Positions 18,553 to 30,425 are shown, counted from the first letter of the stretch. The stretch is 64,000 bases of DNA from Catonia carolina (GCA_035578175.1 JAQMRL010000002.1:77481645-77545644); one strand, 5' to 3'. The notes: generated from the letters alone by a model not told the origin. Numbers and translations: made by a program.

Positions 18553-19656
18553 TTATCTATGTGTACGCAAATGTACATTTAAATTAGAAGAAACTGTAAA
18601 CTTTTTATTGCAATGCTTACAAACAAATGGTTTTTCCCCTGTATGTGTACGTAAGTGTACATTTAAATGAGAAGAACTAGTAAACTTTTTATTGCAATAC
18701 TTGCAAAGAAAAGGTTTTTCCCCTGTATGTGTACGTAAGTGTACATGTAAATGAGAAGAATTTGTAAACTTTTTATTGCAGTACTTGCATTTATAAGGTT
18801 TTTCCCCTGTATGTGTACGTAAGTGATCATTTAAAATGGAAGAACGTGTAAACTTTTTACTGCAATACTTGCAAAGAAAAGGTTTTTCCCCTGTATGTGT
18901 ACGTAAGTGATCATTTAAATGAGATAACTGTGTAAACTTTTTATTGCAATACTTGCAAAGAAAAGGTTTTTCCCCTGTATGTGTACGTAAGTGATCATTT
19001 AAAATGGAAGAACGTGTAAACTTTTTATTGCAATACTTGCACTGGCATGGTTTCTCTCCAGTATGTACACGTATATGAACAGTTAAATTATACTTTCTAC
19101 TAAAATACTTTCCACAAATATTACAACTAAACTGTTTACCCGTTTTGGGTAATTTTGGCAGAGCAATCATACTACTACCCGATTTGGGCATAATTTGGTC
19201 ATTACTACTTTCATTCGACCCACAAGTACCCTCACAATTCTGCAACTTCACTTCAGAAATTGATTCTTTAATTACATTAGTTTTACTTTCAGCATTATTC
19301 ACTTTTGAGATTGATTGTTTACATTTTAGTAGATGGTTAGCTATACTCTCCTTGTTAAGGTATATCCTAGAACACCCGTCACACACAAACACACCTTCTA
19401 AAGTACAATCATGTTTCTCATATGCGATATTGTTATAAAAAAGGTTAACGCAAATTAGACACGACCTGTAGAGTTGTTTAATTTTTTCTAAGAATAATTC
19501 TTTCCTTTGTTTACGTAATTCTGTTTTACATGTTGCGCAGTGGAAGTTAATTTCATTGACGTCATCACCTTGGACGATATCCCGTTGACAGAAGTCGCAG
19601 AGTCTTACGATGGTTACGTTTGAAGTGTCTCCTTCAACTGTGTTTTCATCAGCCAT
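18553..19656 (-). CDS. C2H2 zinc-finger protein ZNF2 (367 aa, 7 tandem fingers)
   Basis: Paralogue of ZNF1 in inverted orientation, probably a nuclear DNA-binding factor. N-terminal CDFC and CATC pairs, CLIC...HDC and the C2HC finger CDGC...H..LLKC are all present. It is one residue shorter because an Asp codon is missing after MADENTVE. Seven C2H2 fingers follow, with helix tips including RSSILND (twice), QLSHLND, NSSHLHV, SSSHLNV and VSSNLNV. Between about residues 34 and 82 it differs strongly from ZNF1 and ZNF3 (for example ELRKQRKELFLEKIKQLYRS against KLHDQRKELWIGRMTEIYKS), while the next ~100 residues are nearly identical. This patchiness suggests gene conversion or selection. The ATG again directly follows TTTGTAG on the coding strand. 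Confidence 0.93.
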   Translation of the reverse strand: MADENTVEGDTSNVTIVRLCDFCQRDIVQGDDVNEINFHCATCKTELRKQRKELFLEKIKQLYRSCLICVNLFYNNIAYEKHDCTLEGVFVCDGCSRIYLNKESIANHLLKCKQSISKVNNAESKTNVIKESISEVKLQNCEGTCGSNESSNDQIMPKSGSSMIALPKLPKTGKQFSCNICGKYFSRKYNLTVHIRVHTGEKPCQCKYCNKKFTRSSILNDHLRTHTGEKPFLCKYCNKKFTQLSHLNDHLRTHTGEKPFLCKYCSKKFTRSSILNDHLRTHTGEKPYKCKYCNKKFTNSSHLHVHLRTHTGEKPFLCKYCNKKFTSSSHLNVHLRTHTGEKPFVCKHCNKKFTVSSNLNVHLRTHR

Positions 19657-19796
19657 CTACAAATAACAACAGAAAAATCACACATTAAAACCAAGAATTG
19701 TTTTTACATTACATAACAAAATCACCTACGATACCGCAAAGCATCTCGGATAATTTTTTTAGCAGTCCAATTTCGTACGTTCAACTTTTAACTATT

Positions 19797-20070
19797 ACCC
19801 ACCGGTTGGTCAAGAGGTAAAGTCGTCGCTAAAATCAGCTGTTTAACAGCTGATTTTCGGACACAAAGGTTCCTGGTTCAAATCCTAGTCAAGTTAGTTA
19901 CTTTTATACGAATTTGAATGCTAGACAATGGTTACCGGTGTACTTTGATGGTTGGGGTTCAATTAACCATACTCTCTCAGGAATGGTCGGCCTGAGTCTG
20001 TACAAGACTACACCTAATTTACACGTCATACATATCATCCTCATCTGATTGGGTCATGGGGTTGCTTATT
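19797..20070 (+). repeat. SINE-A copy 2
   Basis: Plus-strand counterpart of 3583-3853: ACCCACCGGTTGGTCAAGAGG head with A box, GGTTCAAATCC B box, and end at GGTCATGGGGTTGC. It shares its insertion site with the ZNF1 copy, so it is one insertion duplicated with the gene. Confidence 0.75.
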
Positions 20071-20862
20071 GTTATGAATTGAACAGATTGCAATGTGCAA
20101 CGTACACAAATTAGGAATTTAAAAACAAAAAAAACTTCAACTATTAATTTTCATGGTGAGTAACCATGTTGACCACTGTACATTAAAGTTAATAAAATTT
20201 GCTAGTACAGGCTGATACCTCTCCTAAGAGTATTGCCACACGATACCTATTCAACAGAAACATTTTAAAGGTACGCCTTATTTTCGTTCTTATAAAAACC
20301 TTACATCAAAAAAACACATTTTCCATTTAGAAGTGAAGTTTTTTAAGTTTCAAACAATGGTTTTTAACAATAACGAATGTTACTTCTGATCAAAACATTA
20401 GTGTGTTACTTGCTGAATGTAAAAGTAAATTTTATCAATTTTGTTAGTTTCAAATAGAAAGATTTTGTGATGTTTTCTGTAAAACATTGTTTTTATGAAA
20501 ACCTGTTAATTACACCCGTTACAAATGGTTGCCAAAAAAGAGTAGAAAGGTTTTAAAATATATATTATTTGCTACAAGCTCGCAACGTACTGTTAAATTA
20601 ACTCTAAAATACAAAATATGTTCAGCAGCAACTATTTTTCACTCTCTTAATAACTGTATAATAGTACGAGGTGGGCAATTAAACAACCAGACTGATGCTG
20701 CTACTGACAGATAGCGAACACACCATGGCACGTTTGAACATGTCTGTGCCAGTTGATGCTTCCCTGACCCTGAGCTCAATGGGCACGGTTGTATATCGCT
20801 CTGTCTCACTCTAACAATCGCCCATTCAAGTCCTTCTCTTCTCCTAGCATCTCATCCAACAT
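20071..20862 (-). other. Mirrored ZNF upstream region
   Basis: Inverted copy of about 2775-3580. Small frames at 20529-20714 are unconserved. Ends at the 11-bp duplication TCATCCAACAT (20852-20862) that flanks the R3 insertion. Confidence 0.6.
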
Positions 20863-21281
20863 TATATATTATTAAGGTCATCATCCAAAAGGCTGGTTTG
20901 AACCTGTAGAGGTTTTACTAAGTAAAACGATGAGTAACGTGGTTTACCATTGCCTTCCTCACTGAGTGGAAAAGTATACTTATCAGCATGCCGGGCCCTC
21001 TGAAAAGCACATATTTTTCACTCTGCAAATGACACCTTCACTTCATTCACCACAGGGTCTGGCTGTATAATGAAATTCATTACTTTCAGAGGAGATAACT
21101 CTGATTAGTGTCTTTTACACCTCTACCTCTTCTGTTCTTAAATGATTCAGTCATTTAATTGGCTGACCATGTAATAAGAAACAGAACTATTTATTTTAGC
21201 CCTGCAACCAACAGATTGAGTGTAAATAATTTGACACTCCACCTGTCTGTTAAGGGCAGTCCAACATCCAATGTCCATATG
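20863..21281 (-). repeat. R3 retroposon-like element with target duplication
   Basis: Approximately 0.42-kb element flanked by direct repeats TCATCCAACAT (20852-20862 and 21282-21292). The uninterrupted site exists in the ZNF1 block near 2775-2790. On the minus strand it ends TTTGGATGATGACCTTAATA. An 11-bp duplication is typical of retroposition (SINE or LINE tail). The frame at 21159-21407 crosses its border and is not a gene. Confidence 0.72.
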
Positions 21282-21404
21282 TCATCCAACATATGTAGCG
21301 TTAAAACTGAAAAAAGATTCTTATTTGTTACAAAAATGATTATACAAAAACAAACCCTTTCACCTTTTTGTATTTTTTATTTCTTTAAGTATTTGGAAAA
21401 TTAT

Positions 21405-21750
21405 TAGGGCCAGTTTTTGAGAAAATCGCAAAAAAGTTAAAAATTACACGAACAAACTACTACTTCCGGTTGCCCGATTTTGATGAAAATGTTTGTGTCA
21501 GTTCCGGTAGTGGTATCTAACTTAAGTTTCAAGTTCTTAAGATGTTCCAATCTTAAGATATTTTGTGCACACACACGCGCACACACACACAGAGACTCAC
21601 GCACGACCAATCGCTAAAAAAAATGTTTTTTTTTGGGTTCAGGGGGTCTGAAAACGTGTAGATCCAATGAAAACTCGATTTCTTAAAATCGACATGAAAA
21701 CAATACTTTACTTCCTATATATTCATATAGGCAAGAGAAAGTAAAAAAAG
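21405..21750 (-). repeat. R1 5' fragment (mirror of 2333-2690)
   Basis: Minus-strand R1 5' part with an interrupted CA/TG microsatellite near 21570-21595. Same truncation as the plus-strand partner. Confidence 0.8.
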
Positions 21751-22153
21751 CTTTATTTCCCATCACTACATCACACACACCACCTTCAATATTTCATTTT
21801 TCATTACCCTGAAACACTTTGTACAAAGCATATGTCTGTAAATCATGAAACATCTGTTCAGTTTTCTTACTTTTTAAATGTAATTTTGAACAAAAGTAAA
21901 AATATTAAGAACAAAAACATATCTCTATTATATGCCAAAACATTTAACCATTCTGGTCACACATTTTGAAAAAGTTCACTCTACACCAGCCAAGTGAATG
22001 GCTTAGCCAGGTTGACAATGCAAGGTAGTGTCATCACTCAATAGTAAACAGATTGAAATGAACCAAAGAGATCTCACAACAAATACTCCAAAGAATATAA
22101 ATACCAGAAACATAGAGGATAAATTAAAATGTGAATGAAACATATAATAATAC

Positions 22154-22296
22154 CTTCAGTCAGAATGTACTACTTGAATCTCTTTTCTTGCAGATTGATT
22201 TGTTGGCCACGAAAAATAATTCTTCTCATGTGATACACAAGATCCAGTCACAGCACAGATGGTCTCCCAATAACACCAAGGTATTCTTCAACTTGC
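22154..22296 (-). other. R2 cassette copy 2: candidate 5' UTR exon
   Basis: Minus-strand counterpart of 1791-1931, 143 bp. The acceptor reads TTTGTTCTTTCTTTGACCAG before GCAAGTTGAAG, and the donor CTGAAG then GTATTA. It sits 2.5 kb upstream of the ZNF2 start on the same strand, mirroring the ZNF1 arrangement. The 64-codon antisense frame (22131-22325) is a shadow. Confidence 0.45.
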
Positions 22297-22321
22297 CTGG
22301 TCAAAGAAAGAACAAACTGGT

Positions 22322-23640
22322 GTAAAACACTCACACAACTTTCTCTTGCCAATGCAAATAATGACCGATATAACCTAACATTAGTAATAAAACATTAGAA
22401 ATACACAAAAAACATAACCTTATTTAAATCATGAGTGAAAGACGCAAAATGAATATCAACCTCAGTTTGGCTTAAAAATACGGAAAATCACTCTTTCATG
22501 CTAAACTAAGCTCTGTAGAGAAAAATACACTAAATTAAAATTGTAGATTTTTTTATTTTCCATAACTTTTGATTATATACACATTTGTTGTAAAGTGCAT
22601 ACGAAGGCCGAAATCTTAAAAAAATAAACTTTTCACACGTATTCTTAAGAAAAAAAAGAAAATCGCTAATTACCGCTAAACTAGGTATTATACAAAAAAA
22701 TGTTTGAAATAAAAGTTGTAGGATTTCAAATTGTCAACAACTTTTATTATATAAATTGTTGTGCTACAATGCATATTAAAGCCGCAATCTTTAATAACAA
22801 GGTTTTACATGAAAACAGCCTAACCAAGAATTTCAGCAAACATGGCACCCACCCTATCTTGTAGAGCATAAAAAGTTTAGTAAATGAAGCGATTTTTAAA
22901 ATAATCGTAGGGCCAGTTTTTAAGAAAATCGCAAAAAAGTGAAAAATTACACGAATGAACTACTATTTCCGGTTGACCGATTTGGATGAAAATGTTGGTG
23001 TCAGGTCCGGTAGTGGTATGTAACTTACGTTTAAGTTTCAAGTTCTTAAGATGTTCCGTTCTTGAGATATTCTGTTCACACACACACACACACAGACAGA
23101 CCAATTGCTAAAAACATGATTTTCGGGTTCAGGGGGTCTGAAAACGTGTAGATCCGGTGAAAACTCGATTTTGAAAAAATCAACATGAAAACAATACTTT
23201 CCTTCCTATATATTCATATAGGCTAGAGAAAGTAAATAAACTAACTGGTGTAAAACACTCACACAACTTTATCATGAGTGAAAGATACAAAATGAAACGC
23301 AACCTTAGTTTGTCTAAACAGTACGGAAAATATTTCTGCTAAACTAAGCTCAGTAGAGAAATATGTCTGAAATAAAATTTGTATATCTTTTAATTTCCTA
23401 TACATTTTATTAACTACAATTTTTGCTGTTAAATACCTACTAACGCCGAAAAACTGAAAAATACTTTTTTACAGTTTTTCATGGGAAAAAATAAAAATAA
23501 AATCACTAATTTCCGCTAAACTCAGTGTTATCTAAAGAAATGTTTGCAATAAAAGTTGTCGGTTTTCAAATTTTCTATAAGTTTCATTATTTTCTACTCT
23601 TTTCCCTTAAACTACATATTAAGGCAACCATATTAAAAAA
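22322..23640 (-). repeat. R1 full copy plus partial copy
   Basis: 22322-23235 is a near full-length minus-strand R1 (ends CACACAACTTTCTCTTGCC and GGCTAGAGAAAGTAAA). 23245-23640 is a second minus-strand piece lacking the first ~60 bp of the repeat's 3' end. This corresponds to the array at 1-1775. Confidence 0.8.
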
Positions 23641-23647
23641 TTTATTT

Positions 23648-24660
23648 TTACTTTCTCATGCCTAAATGAATATATAGGAAGAAAAGTATTGTTTTCATGT
23701 CGATTTTAAGAAATCAAGTTTTCACCGAATCTACACGTTTTCAGACCACCAGAACCCAAAAAACACGTTTTTAGCAATTGGTCTGTATGTCTGTCTATGT
23801 GTGTGTAAACAGAATATCAAAACAACGGAACCTCGTACAAACTTGAAACTTAAAACTAAAGATTGACACCACTACAGGACCCGACACGGACATTTTCCTC
23901 AAAATCGGTCAACCAAAAATAGTAGTTGATTCGTGTAATTTTTCACTTTTTTGCGATTTTCTCAAAAACTGATTCTACGATATTTTTAAAAATCGCCTGG
24001 TTTATTAAATTTTTTATGCTCTACAAGATAGGATAGGCACATTCTTTGCTGAAATTCTTGATGAGGCTGTATTCACGAAAAAAACTGTTTTTTTAAGATT
24101 GCCGCTTAAATATGCATTTAGCGCAAATATTTATTTAATAAAAGTTGTAGAGAATTTAAAATCCTACAACTTTGATTTCAAACATTTTTTCTGTATAACG
24201 CTTAGTTTAGTGGTAATTAACGATTTTGTTTTTTTCTTATGAAAACGAGTGAAAAATAGATTTTATTAGATTTCGTATACAGTGCGGATTTTACGACATA
24301 AGTGTATATATTTTAATTTATACAAAATTAAAAGATGTACAAATTTTATACAAAGCATTTTTCTCTTCTTGCCTGCATTAGCAGTAATTGCACAACAGCC
24401 GGGACGTTAAACCAAAAAAAAAAAATTCTCTGCAGAGCCTAATTTAGCGTGAAAGAGTGATTTTCCTTATTTTTATGCCAATTTGAGGTCGATTTTCATT
24501 GTGCGTCTTTCACTCATGATTAAAATAAGGTTATGTTTTTTGCGGTTAGTTTTTAGTTTATTTCTTATGTTTCATTACTAACGTTAGGTTATATTGGTAA
24601 TTATTTGCATTGGCAAGAGAAAGTTGTGTGAGTGTTACACACCAAATTTTTTTACAGATT
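23648..24660 (+). repeat. R1 full copy, plus strand, with SINE-B tail inside
   Basis: Full R1 from ACTTTCTCATGCCTAAATGA to GTGTGAGTGTTACACACC. Interrupted at 24367-24425 by a truncated SINE-B. Confidence 0.82.
24367..24425 (+). repeat. SINE-B 3' fragment with target duplication
   Basis: 59 bp ending in GGGACGTTAAACC plus poly-A. TTCTCT is repeated directly at 24361-24366 and 24426-24431; other R1 copies have a single uninterrupted TTCTCT here. It matches the 3' part of the full SINE-B at 42928-43100. Confidence 0.75.
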
Positions 24661-24664
24661 TTTA

Positions 24665-25600
24665 TGGAAAAAAATCTGGTGTCAAACACTCACACAACTT
24701 TCTCTTGCCAATGAAAATAATTAACAATATAACGTAACATTCGTCATAAAACATTAGAAATAAACAAAAAACTAACCTCAAAAAACATAACCTAATTTTA
24801 ATCATGAGTGAAAGACGCAAAAAGAAAATCAACCTCAGTTGGCTTAAAAATACGGAAAATCAATCTTTCACGCTCAACTAGGCTCTGCAGTGAAAAATGC
24901 TTTAAACAAAAGTTGTAGATCGTTTTATTTACTATAAAATTTATTATATACACTTTTGTCGTAAAATGCATTCCAAGGCCAAAATCTTAAAAAAATTGAT
25001 TTTTCACACGTTTTCGTGAGAAAAAATTAGAAAATCGCTAATTACTGCTAAACTAAGCGTTATACAAAAAAATGTTTGAAAAAAAAGTTGTAGAATTTTA
25101 AATTCTCTACAACTTTTTTTTATGTAAATTTTTGCGCTAAATTGCATATTAAAGCCGTAATAGCAAAAAAACTATGTTTTTACATGAAAACAGCCTCACC
25201 AAGAATTTCAGCAAACATGACGCCTACCCTATCTTGTAGAGAATAAAACAATTGAGTAAACCAGGCGATTTTTTTAAAAAATCGTAGGACCAGTTTTTGA
25301 GAAAATCGCAAAAAAGTGAAAAATGATACGAATAAACTACTACTTCCGGTTGACCGATTTTGATGAAAATGTTCGTGTCGGGTCCGGTAGTGGTATGTAA
25401 CTTAAGTTTCAAGTTTCAAGTTTGTACGATGTTCCTGAGATATTTTGCATACACACAGACCAATCGCTAAAAACATGTTTTTTGGGTTCAGGGGGTCTGA
25501 AAACGTATAGATCCGGTGAAAACTCGATTTCTTAAAATCGACATGAAAACAATACTTTCCTTGCTATATATTCATATAGGCAAGAGAAAGTAAAAATAAA
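24665..25600 (-). repeat. R1 full copy, minus strand (head-to-head with previous)
   Basis: Together with 23648-24660 this makes a ~2-kb inverted pair joined at AAAAAAATCTGGTGT, with only a few bases between arms. Frame 25224-25412 is an R1-internal shadow. Confidence 0.82.
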
Positions 25601-26130
25601 CAGAAAATCACTAATTACCCCTAAACTAAGCGTTATCCTATAAATAAATGTTTGCAATAAAAGTTGTCGGTTGTTCAATTGTCTCCAAGTTTCAATAGAC
25701 AGGTTGAGGCATATGTATGGGACCCCTTCAATAACTAGGAAACTGTTGTAGATATAATACTGTTACTTTCAGGATAAGTTATTGGTCAAATACTTTACCT
25801 TTTGACGTACAACTGAATTTCAACCCCTTCTAAGGGGGGTGGCCTAGGGGTTGTAACTCAAATATTTTAAATGTAAACACCCATTGGGCGGTACATCATT
25901 TTAAAGGTCTTTCAACAAATACAAGCAAAACGGCATGAATAAAAATTCTCTATGATACATGTATCCAAAATGGCGGCTGATTGAAGTTTTAGTTTTAAAT
26001 GAAATGGTCAACACAATAATGAAACTTAGAACAACATTTTTTTGAATGAATAACGAAATACATTGAAAAAACTGGTTATTTATGTTATGTTGTTTTAGGT
26101 TATGCGTTTGGACCAATGAGAACGTTTGCC
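25601..26130 (+). other. R1 scrap and low-copy sequence
   Basis: A scrap of R1 (25600-25690) is followed by sequence including GGTTGAGGCATATGTATGGG and CCCATTGGGCGGTACATCAT, found once in this window. It has the feel of an insect interspersed repeat but I cannot assign it. No gene. Confidence 0.35.
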
Positions 26131-26269
26131 AGCGTTGTCAGATTACACGAATGTATCAGCTTGACAAACATTATGTGCGCATGCGTATAAGAGCCACAGT
26201 AGTTCACTAATGTATTGCATCTCGTACTGAACACATCGATTATAGAGCGCGTTAACATGCAATACTTTA

Positions 26270-26700
26270 TAATATAATTAGGCGCTGCCCATAACAGACA
26301 GGTGAAGTGTCAAATTATTTACACTCAATCTGTTCGTTGCAGGGCTAAAAAATAAATAGTTCTGTTTCTTATATTAGATGATCAGCCAATTAAATGACTG
26401 AATCATTTAAGAACGGAAGAGGTAGCGGTGTAAAAGACACTAATCAGAGTTATCTTCTCTGAAAGTAATGAATTTCATTATACAGTTGGACCCAGTTGTG
26501 AATGAAGTGAAGGTGTCATTTGCAGAGTGGAAAATATGTGCTTTTCAGAGGGCCTGGCATGCTGATAAGCGTACTTTTCCACTCAGTGAGTTGTGGTAAT
26601 GGTAAACCACCTCACTCCTCATTTTACTTAGTGAAACCTCTCTTTGGTTCACACCGGCCATTTGGCTGATGACCTAAACAACACACAACACAATAATCAG
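26270..26700 (+). repeat. R3 element, plus strand
   Basis: R3 with CAGGGCTAAAAAATAAATAG near the start, GTGAATGAAGTGAAGGTGTC in the middle and GGCTGATGACCTAAACAACA at the end. Present at the mirrored position (36585-36990), so inserted before the palindrome formed. Confidence 0.72.
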
Positions 26701-27412
26701 CTGATTGTATGTTCATAGGTTATAATTGTTATTGAAAGACCAAATAAATGGCTGACAAAATCTACAACAGAGAGCTACATTGGTGGCAAGTCATTGGCTA
26801 GCTATGCAGTGGGTGGGGGTGGGGGGGCAATGCGTACGTTCACAGCTCATCACCCTTGAAAAACAGTATAGTTGCTTAATTAAAGTAGTTAAGAACAACT
26901 ACACAATGTATTAAATTATGTGAATTACACAAAAACAATCTTCTTTATATTTCGGCAGTCACAAAATATAAACCTGGTCTAAAAGAGGGTGTATCTTAAC
27001 CACTAAAACTCCTAGAGATCACAATATAAAGCCTTTAGTATGTTCAAATCAACAAAAACAAATGACTAAACGCATACTCTAATGGCCGGTTTCCCCAACT
27101 TCTGTTAAAACATTTAACAATCGTTAAATCAGTAGTAATTTGTTTCACCAACGCTAGTTGTTTTTAACCACGGTCAAATCAACAGTTACATTTGACGGTT
27201 GCCAAATGGGCAGTCAAATTATTTGATCATGTTCAAACTAACAGTGTTAATTTTGTTTTGTTAAAACTGTTGTTATTGAAGTGTTTAAAAATGTGATTAT
27301 GTGGTTTGATATTTGTAATTTAATGAGAGCATTAAACTAGCATTAAATGGCATTTAGGCTTATTGTTGACCTCACAATATTTTCATAAAATACTAATTAC
27401 ATTTTCATTTAA

Positions 27413-27840
27413 AATGGATGATAATTTTGATGTTGAAATTATATACATGGGAATGCTCGCAAACATTGGGCTAGAACAACGTGTGTTACCAGAAAGACAA
27501 GATGATTTCCATTCAATGGAAGACAAAACTTTTTGCAAGGTATAAAGCTCTCAAAACAGGTAGCCTTGAAGATTCTTGAAGACCTTGAAGGAAGGTTAGA
27601 ATATCCTACTAACAGAGACAGACCACTTACACCACTGCAACATCTGCTTTTGGCCCTTAGATTTTACGCTACAGGTTCTTTTCAAATAGTAAAATGGTGA
27701 CTTAATTGGCATTTTGAAAACAACAGTGAGTCGATATATAAGAAAAGTTTCATAGGCAATGTTTCATTAGCTCTCAGGTACATTCAGTTTCTAGATGAGA
27801 CTGAAAAAGACAAAGTTATGCAGGACTTTTGCAGAAATAT
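27413..27840 (+). pseudogene. Harbinger (HARBI1-like) transposase, 5' half
   Basis: Starts MDDNFDVEIIYMGMLANIGL. After a frameshift near 27540 it continues LSKQVALKILEDLEGRLEYP and then TPLQHLLLALRFYATGSFQI, the RF/ATG(S) motif typical of HARBI1-like DDE transposases. A TGA follows at about 27699. Traces of SRYIRK and RYIQFLDETEKDKVMQDF persist before the LINE insertion. The catalytic DDE domain is missing, so it cannot act as a nuclease. No Myb-like partner gene is visible. Confidence 0.75.
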
Positions 27841-27867
27841 AAATTTATATAATATAAATATCTTTTT

Positions 27868-28297
27868 ATATATTTTATATATTTTTTAACCAATAATAGA
27901 CTCCATGAGGAAAAAGAGAATATTGTTCTTTGACCACTTACTTAGAACACCGGAAGATAGAATAATTAACAGAATAATAAGGAATCTTTATTTCAAAATA
28001 AACAGCACCAATTTGGATTAAAGAAATTAAGGAAGATATGGAGGAATTGGGAATGACAGTGAGGGATTTGGAGAGTGAGACAGAGAAATTGAAGGCATTG
28101 AAGGATAAAAACATCAGATTCAAACAAAGGACAGACAACAGAGGAGTAAGAAGAGCGATTGTTTCAGACGCAGAAAGACAGGCAAGATCTGTCAGAATGA
28201 AAAAATACTGGGAAAAGATTAAAGAAAAGAACCAGAACAGAACTTCCAATAAGCTGACTTAAGTGATCCATTGCAATCTCCAAAGTTAAAAAAAAAA
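27868..28297 (+). mobile_element. 5'-truncated LINE (3' end only)
   Basis: Flanked by AAATATCTTTTT direct repeats (27856-27867 and 28298-28309), the hallmark of target-primed reverse transcription. The sequence RKKRILFFDHLLRTPEDRII and the open end of ORF2 at 28038-28262 (MEELGMTVRDLESETEKLKA onward) match non-LTR ORF2 C-termini. Ends CTTAAGTGATCC, then AAAGTT and poly-A, the same tail as the LINE at 41460-42146. Confidence 0.78.
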
Positions 28298-28946
28298 AAA
28301 TATCTTTTTTTCATCCGGTTTAAAATTAACACTCCGAACTTTTCTGTGCGTTTGATTTTCCATTTCAAAAAAAAACCCAAACGATATAATATAAAACACT
28401 ACTGTAGGTTACGAGTATCGCAGAATGAAAACATAATAACATTATGACAAAATCAGATGTAGCCAACTTCGAAAATAAGTGACTTGTGGAAATTAACCGT
28501 GGTTAAATTTGACCGACGTAGTTTTGATCGAGATCAGAGTTGGTGAAACAGTTTCGAGTTTTAACGAACGGTCATATTTTGACCACTGTTAAATTTGATC
28601 ATGGTCATCGTATATCTGACAATAATGGTGAAACCGGCCATAAGAGTATCTTTTAGAGTTTGGTTTTGGTACTTTGTATAATTACAAAATTAAATCAAAA
28701 TTAAAATATTACGAATAACATTTTTATGTTATACGCTAAAACATTAACTTGTTTTGGTCACAATTTTGAATATTGCACTAGGCCTGTTCCAAGTAAAGGC
28801 TTACACATGCTTATAATCCATAGAAGTTGTAAAATTCAACAGTAAACAGATTTATCTGATCCAAAGAGATCTCACAATAAATGATACAAAGATATAAAAT
28901 CCACATACAAAGGGATAAATTAAAAATTAAAACAAACACAACATAC

Positions 28947-29109
28947 CTTCAGACAAAATCCTCTAGCTGAATTAGTTAAGATTGATTTGTGGGCACACAA
29001 AGTAGTCCTCCCTTAATGATTAATACAATCTCTAATGGTGCAGTCACCCACCACTGGAGAACAGCTCAAGGAATGTCTCCCAATCAAATGAAACAATACT
29101 TTAACTTGC
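28947..29109 (-). other. R2 cassette copy 3
   Basis: 163-bp divergent copy of the exon-like segment. Acceptor TTTTTTATTTTACAG before GCAAGTTAAAG; donor CTGAAG then GTATGT. Mirror partner 35392-35549. No zinc-finger gene lies immediately downstream. Confidence 0.4.
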
Positions 29110-29129
29110 CTGTAAAATAAAAAATTGGT

Positions 29130-29790
29130 GTGAAACACTCACACGACTTTCTCTTGCCAGTGAAAATAATTAACAATAAACCTAATATTAGTAATAAACA
29201 TTAGACATAAACAAAAAACTAACCTCAATAAACATAACCTTATTTTAATCATGAGTGAAAGACGCAAAATGAAAATCAACCTCAGTTTGGCCTAAAAATA
29301 CGGAAAATCAATCTTTCACGCTCAACTAGGCTCTGTGGAGAAAAATGCTTTAAATAAAAGTTGTAGGTCTTTTAATTTCCTATAAATTTTATTATATACA
29401 CTTTTGTCGTAAAGTGCATACTAAGGACGAAATCTTAAAAAAATCGATTTTTCGCATGTTTTCGTGAGAAATAAACAGAAAATTGCTAATTACCGCTAAA
29501 CTAAGCGTTATACAAAAAAAAAAACGTTTGAAATAAAAGTTGTAGAATTTTAAATAACAACTTTTATTATATAAAGTTTTGCACTAACATGCATATTAAA
29601 GCCGCAATCTTAAAAAAACAATTGTGTTAAGTGAAAACAGCCTCACTAAGAATTTCAGCAAACATGACACCTACCGTATCTTGTAAAGAATAAAATATTT
29701 AGTAAATAAGGCAATTTTTAAAAAAATCATATGACCAGTTTTTAAGAAAATCACAAAAAAGTGAAAAATGACCTGAATAAACTACTACTA
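29130..29790 (-). repeat. R1 3' fragment
   Basis: Minus-strand R1 lacking its microsatellite end. Not present next to the mirrored R2 (35.4 kb). Confidence 0.8.
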
Positions 29791-30296
29791 CCTAACAAAA
29801 AGATGTTTCTTTCGTTTGAAACTACCAAATTTACATTCAACTAATTGGCCAATAAAGGTTGAATCCAGAAACATTATACAATGTAATAAATTATGTCAAT
29901 TATAAATAGATATTTGGTAATTATACAGAATAAGAGACAGTCACTGATTGTTAACAATACTTTTATGTGTGCTCAATCCAAATATGAAATTATTTTTGCC
30001 CTCAAACTGCTGTACAATTAGTTATAAGCCCTTTTCTATCATGTACCAACATAACCTCACTATCTTGTTTAAATTCCAATTTTACCGTTCTATTTGAATT
30101 ATTTTTTACTTTAAATGCTCACTAAAATGTTCTATTTACGTAAATTAATTTCATCAATTGATAAAAGATGTAAATTTAAATATTTCTATATTTAGTAAAT
30201 TGCTAACCAACTATTTTGTAACCTGTTAAAATATGTTGTGATCTCATTACAAGCTGTGTCAAATATTAAATGCATATACTAACCTATAACCTTTCA

Positions 30297-30425
30297 TTTT
30301 TTTTTATTTTATTGAGTGATGATGCCTACATAAGCCTTGGACTTGTGCGTAGGTAATGATATGTGGTGATTTACAGATGAAAAAATGCCAGACCCGACCG
30401 GGAATCGAACCCGGGACCCCAGCAA
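30297..30425 (-). repeat. SINE-C 3' part, tRNA-derived
   Basis: On the minus strand: GGGGTCCCGGGTTCGATTCC (strong B box), TCTGGCATTTTTTCATCTGT, CACAAGTCCAAGGCTTATGT and CATCACTCAATAAAAT. The A-box head is missing. The mirrored arm (34.2 kb) lacks it. Confidence 0.7.

Larger units (their letters stand above)
27083..28640 (+). mobile_element. PIF/Harbinger element
   Basis: 1558 bp flanked by TAA on both sides (27080-27082, 28641-28643), the 3-bp TWA duplication of PIF/Harbinger elements. TIRs begin TGGCCGGTTTC at each end. Contains a broken HARBI1-like transposase (27413-27840) and a later LINE insertion (27868-28297). It is absent from the mirrored arm near 36.2 kb. Confidence 0.85.
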
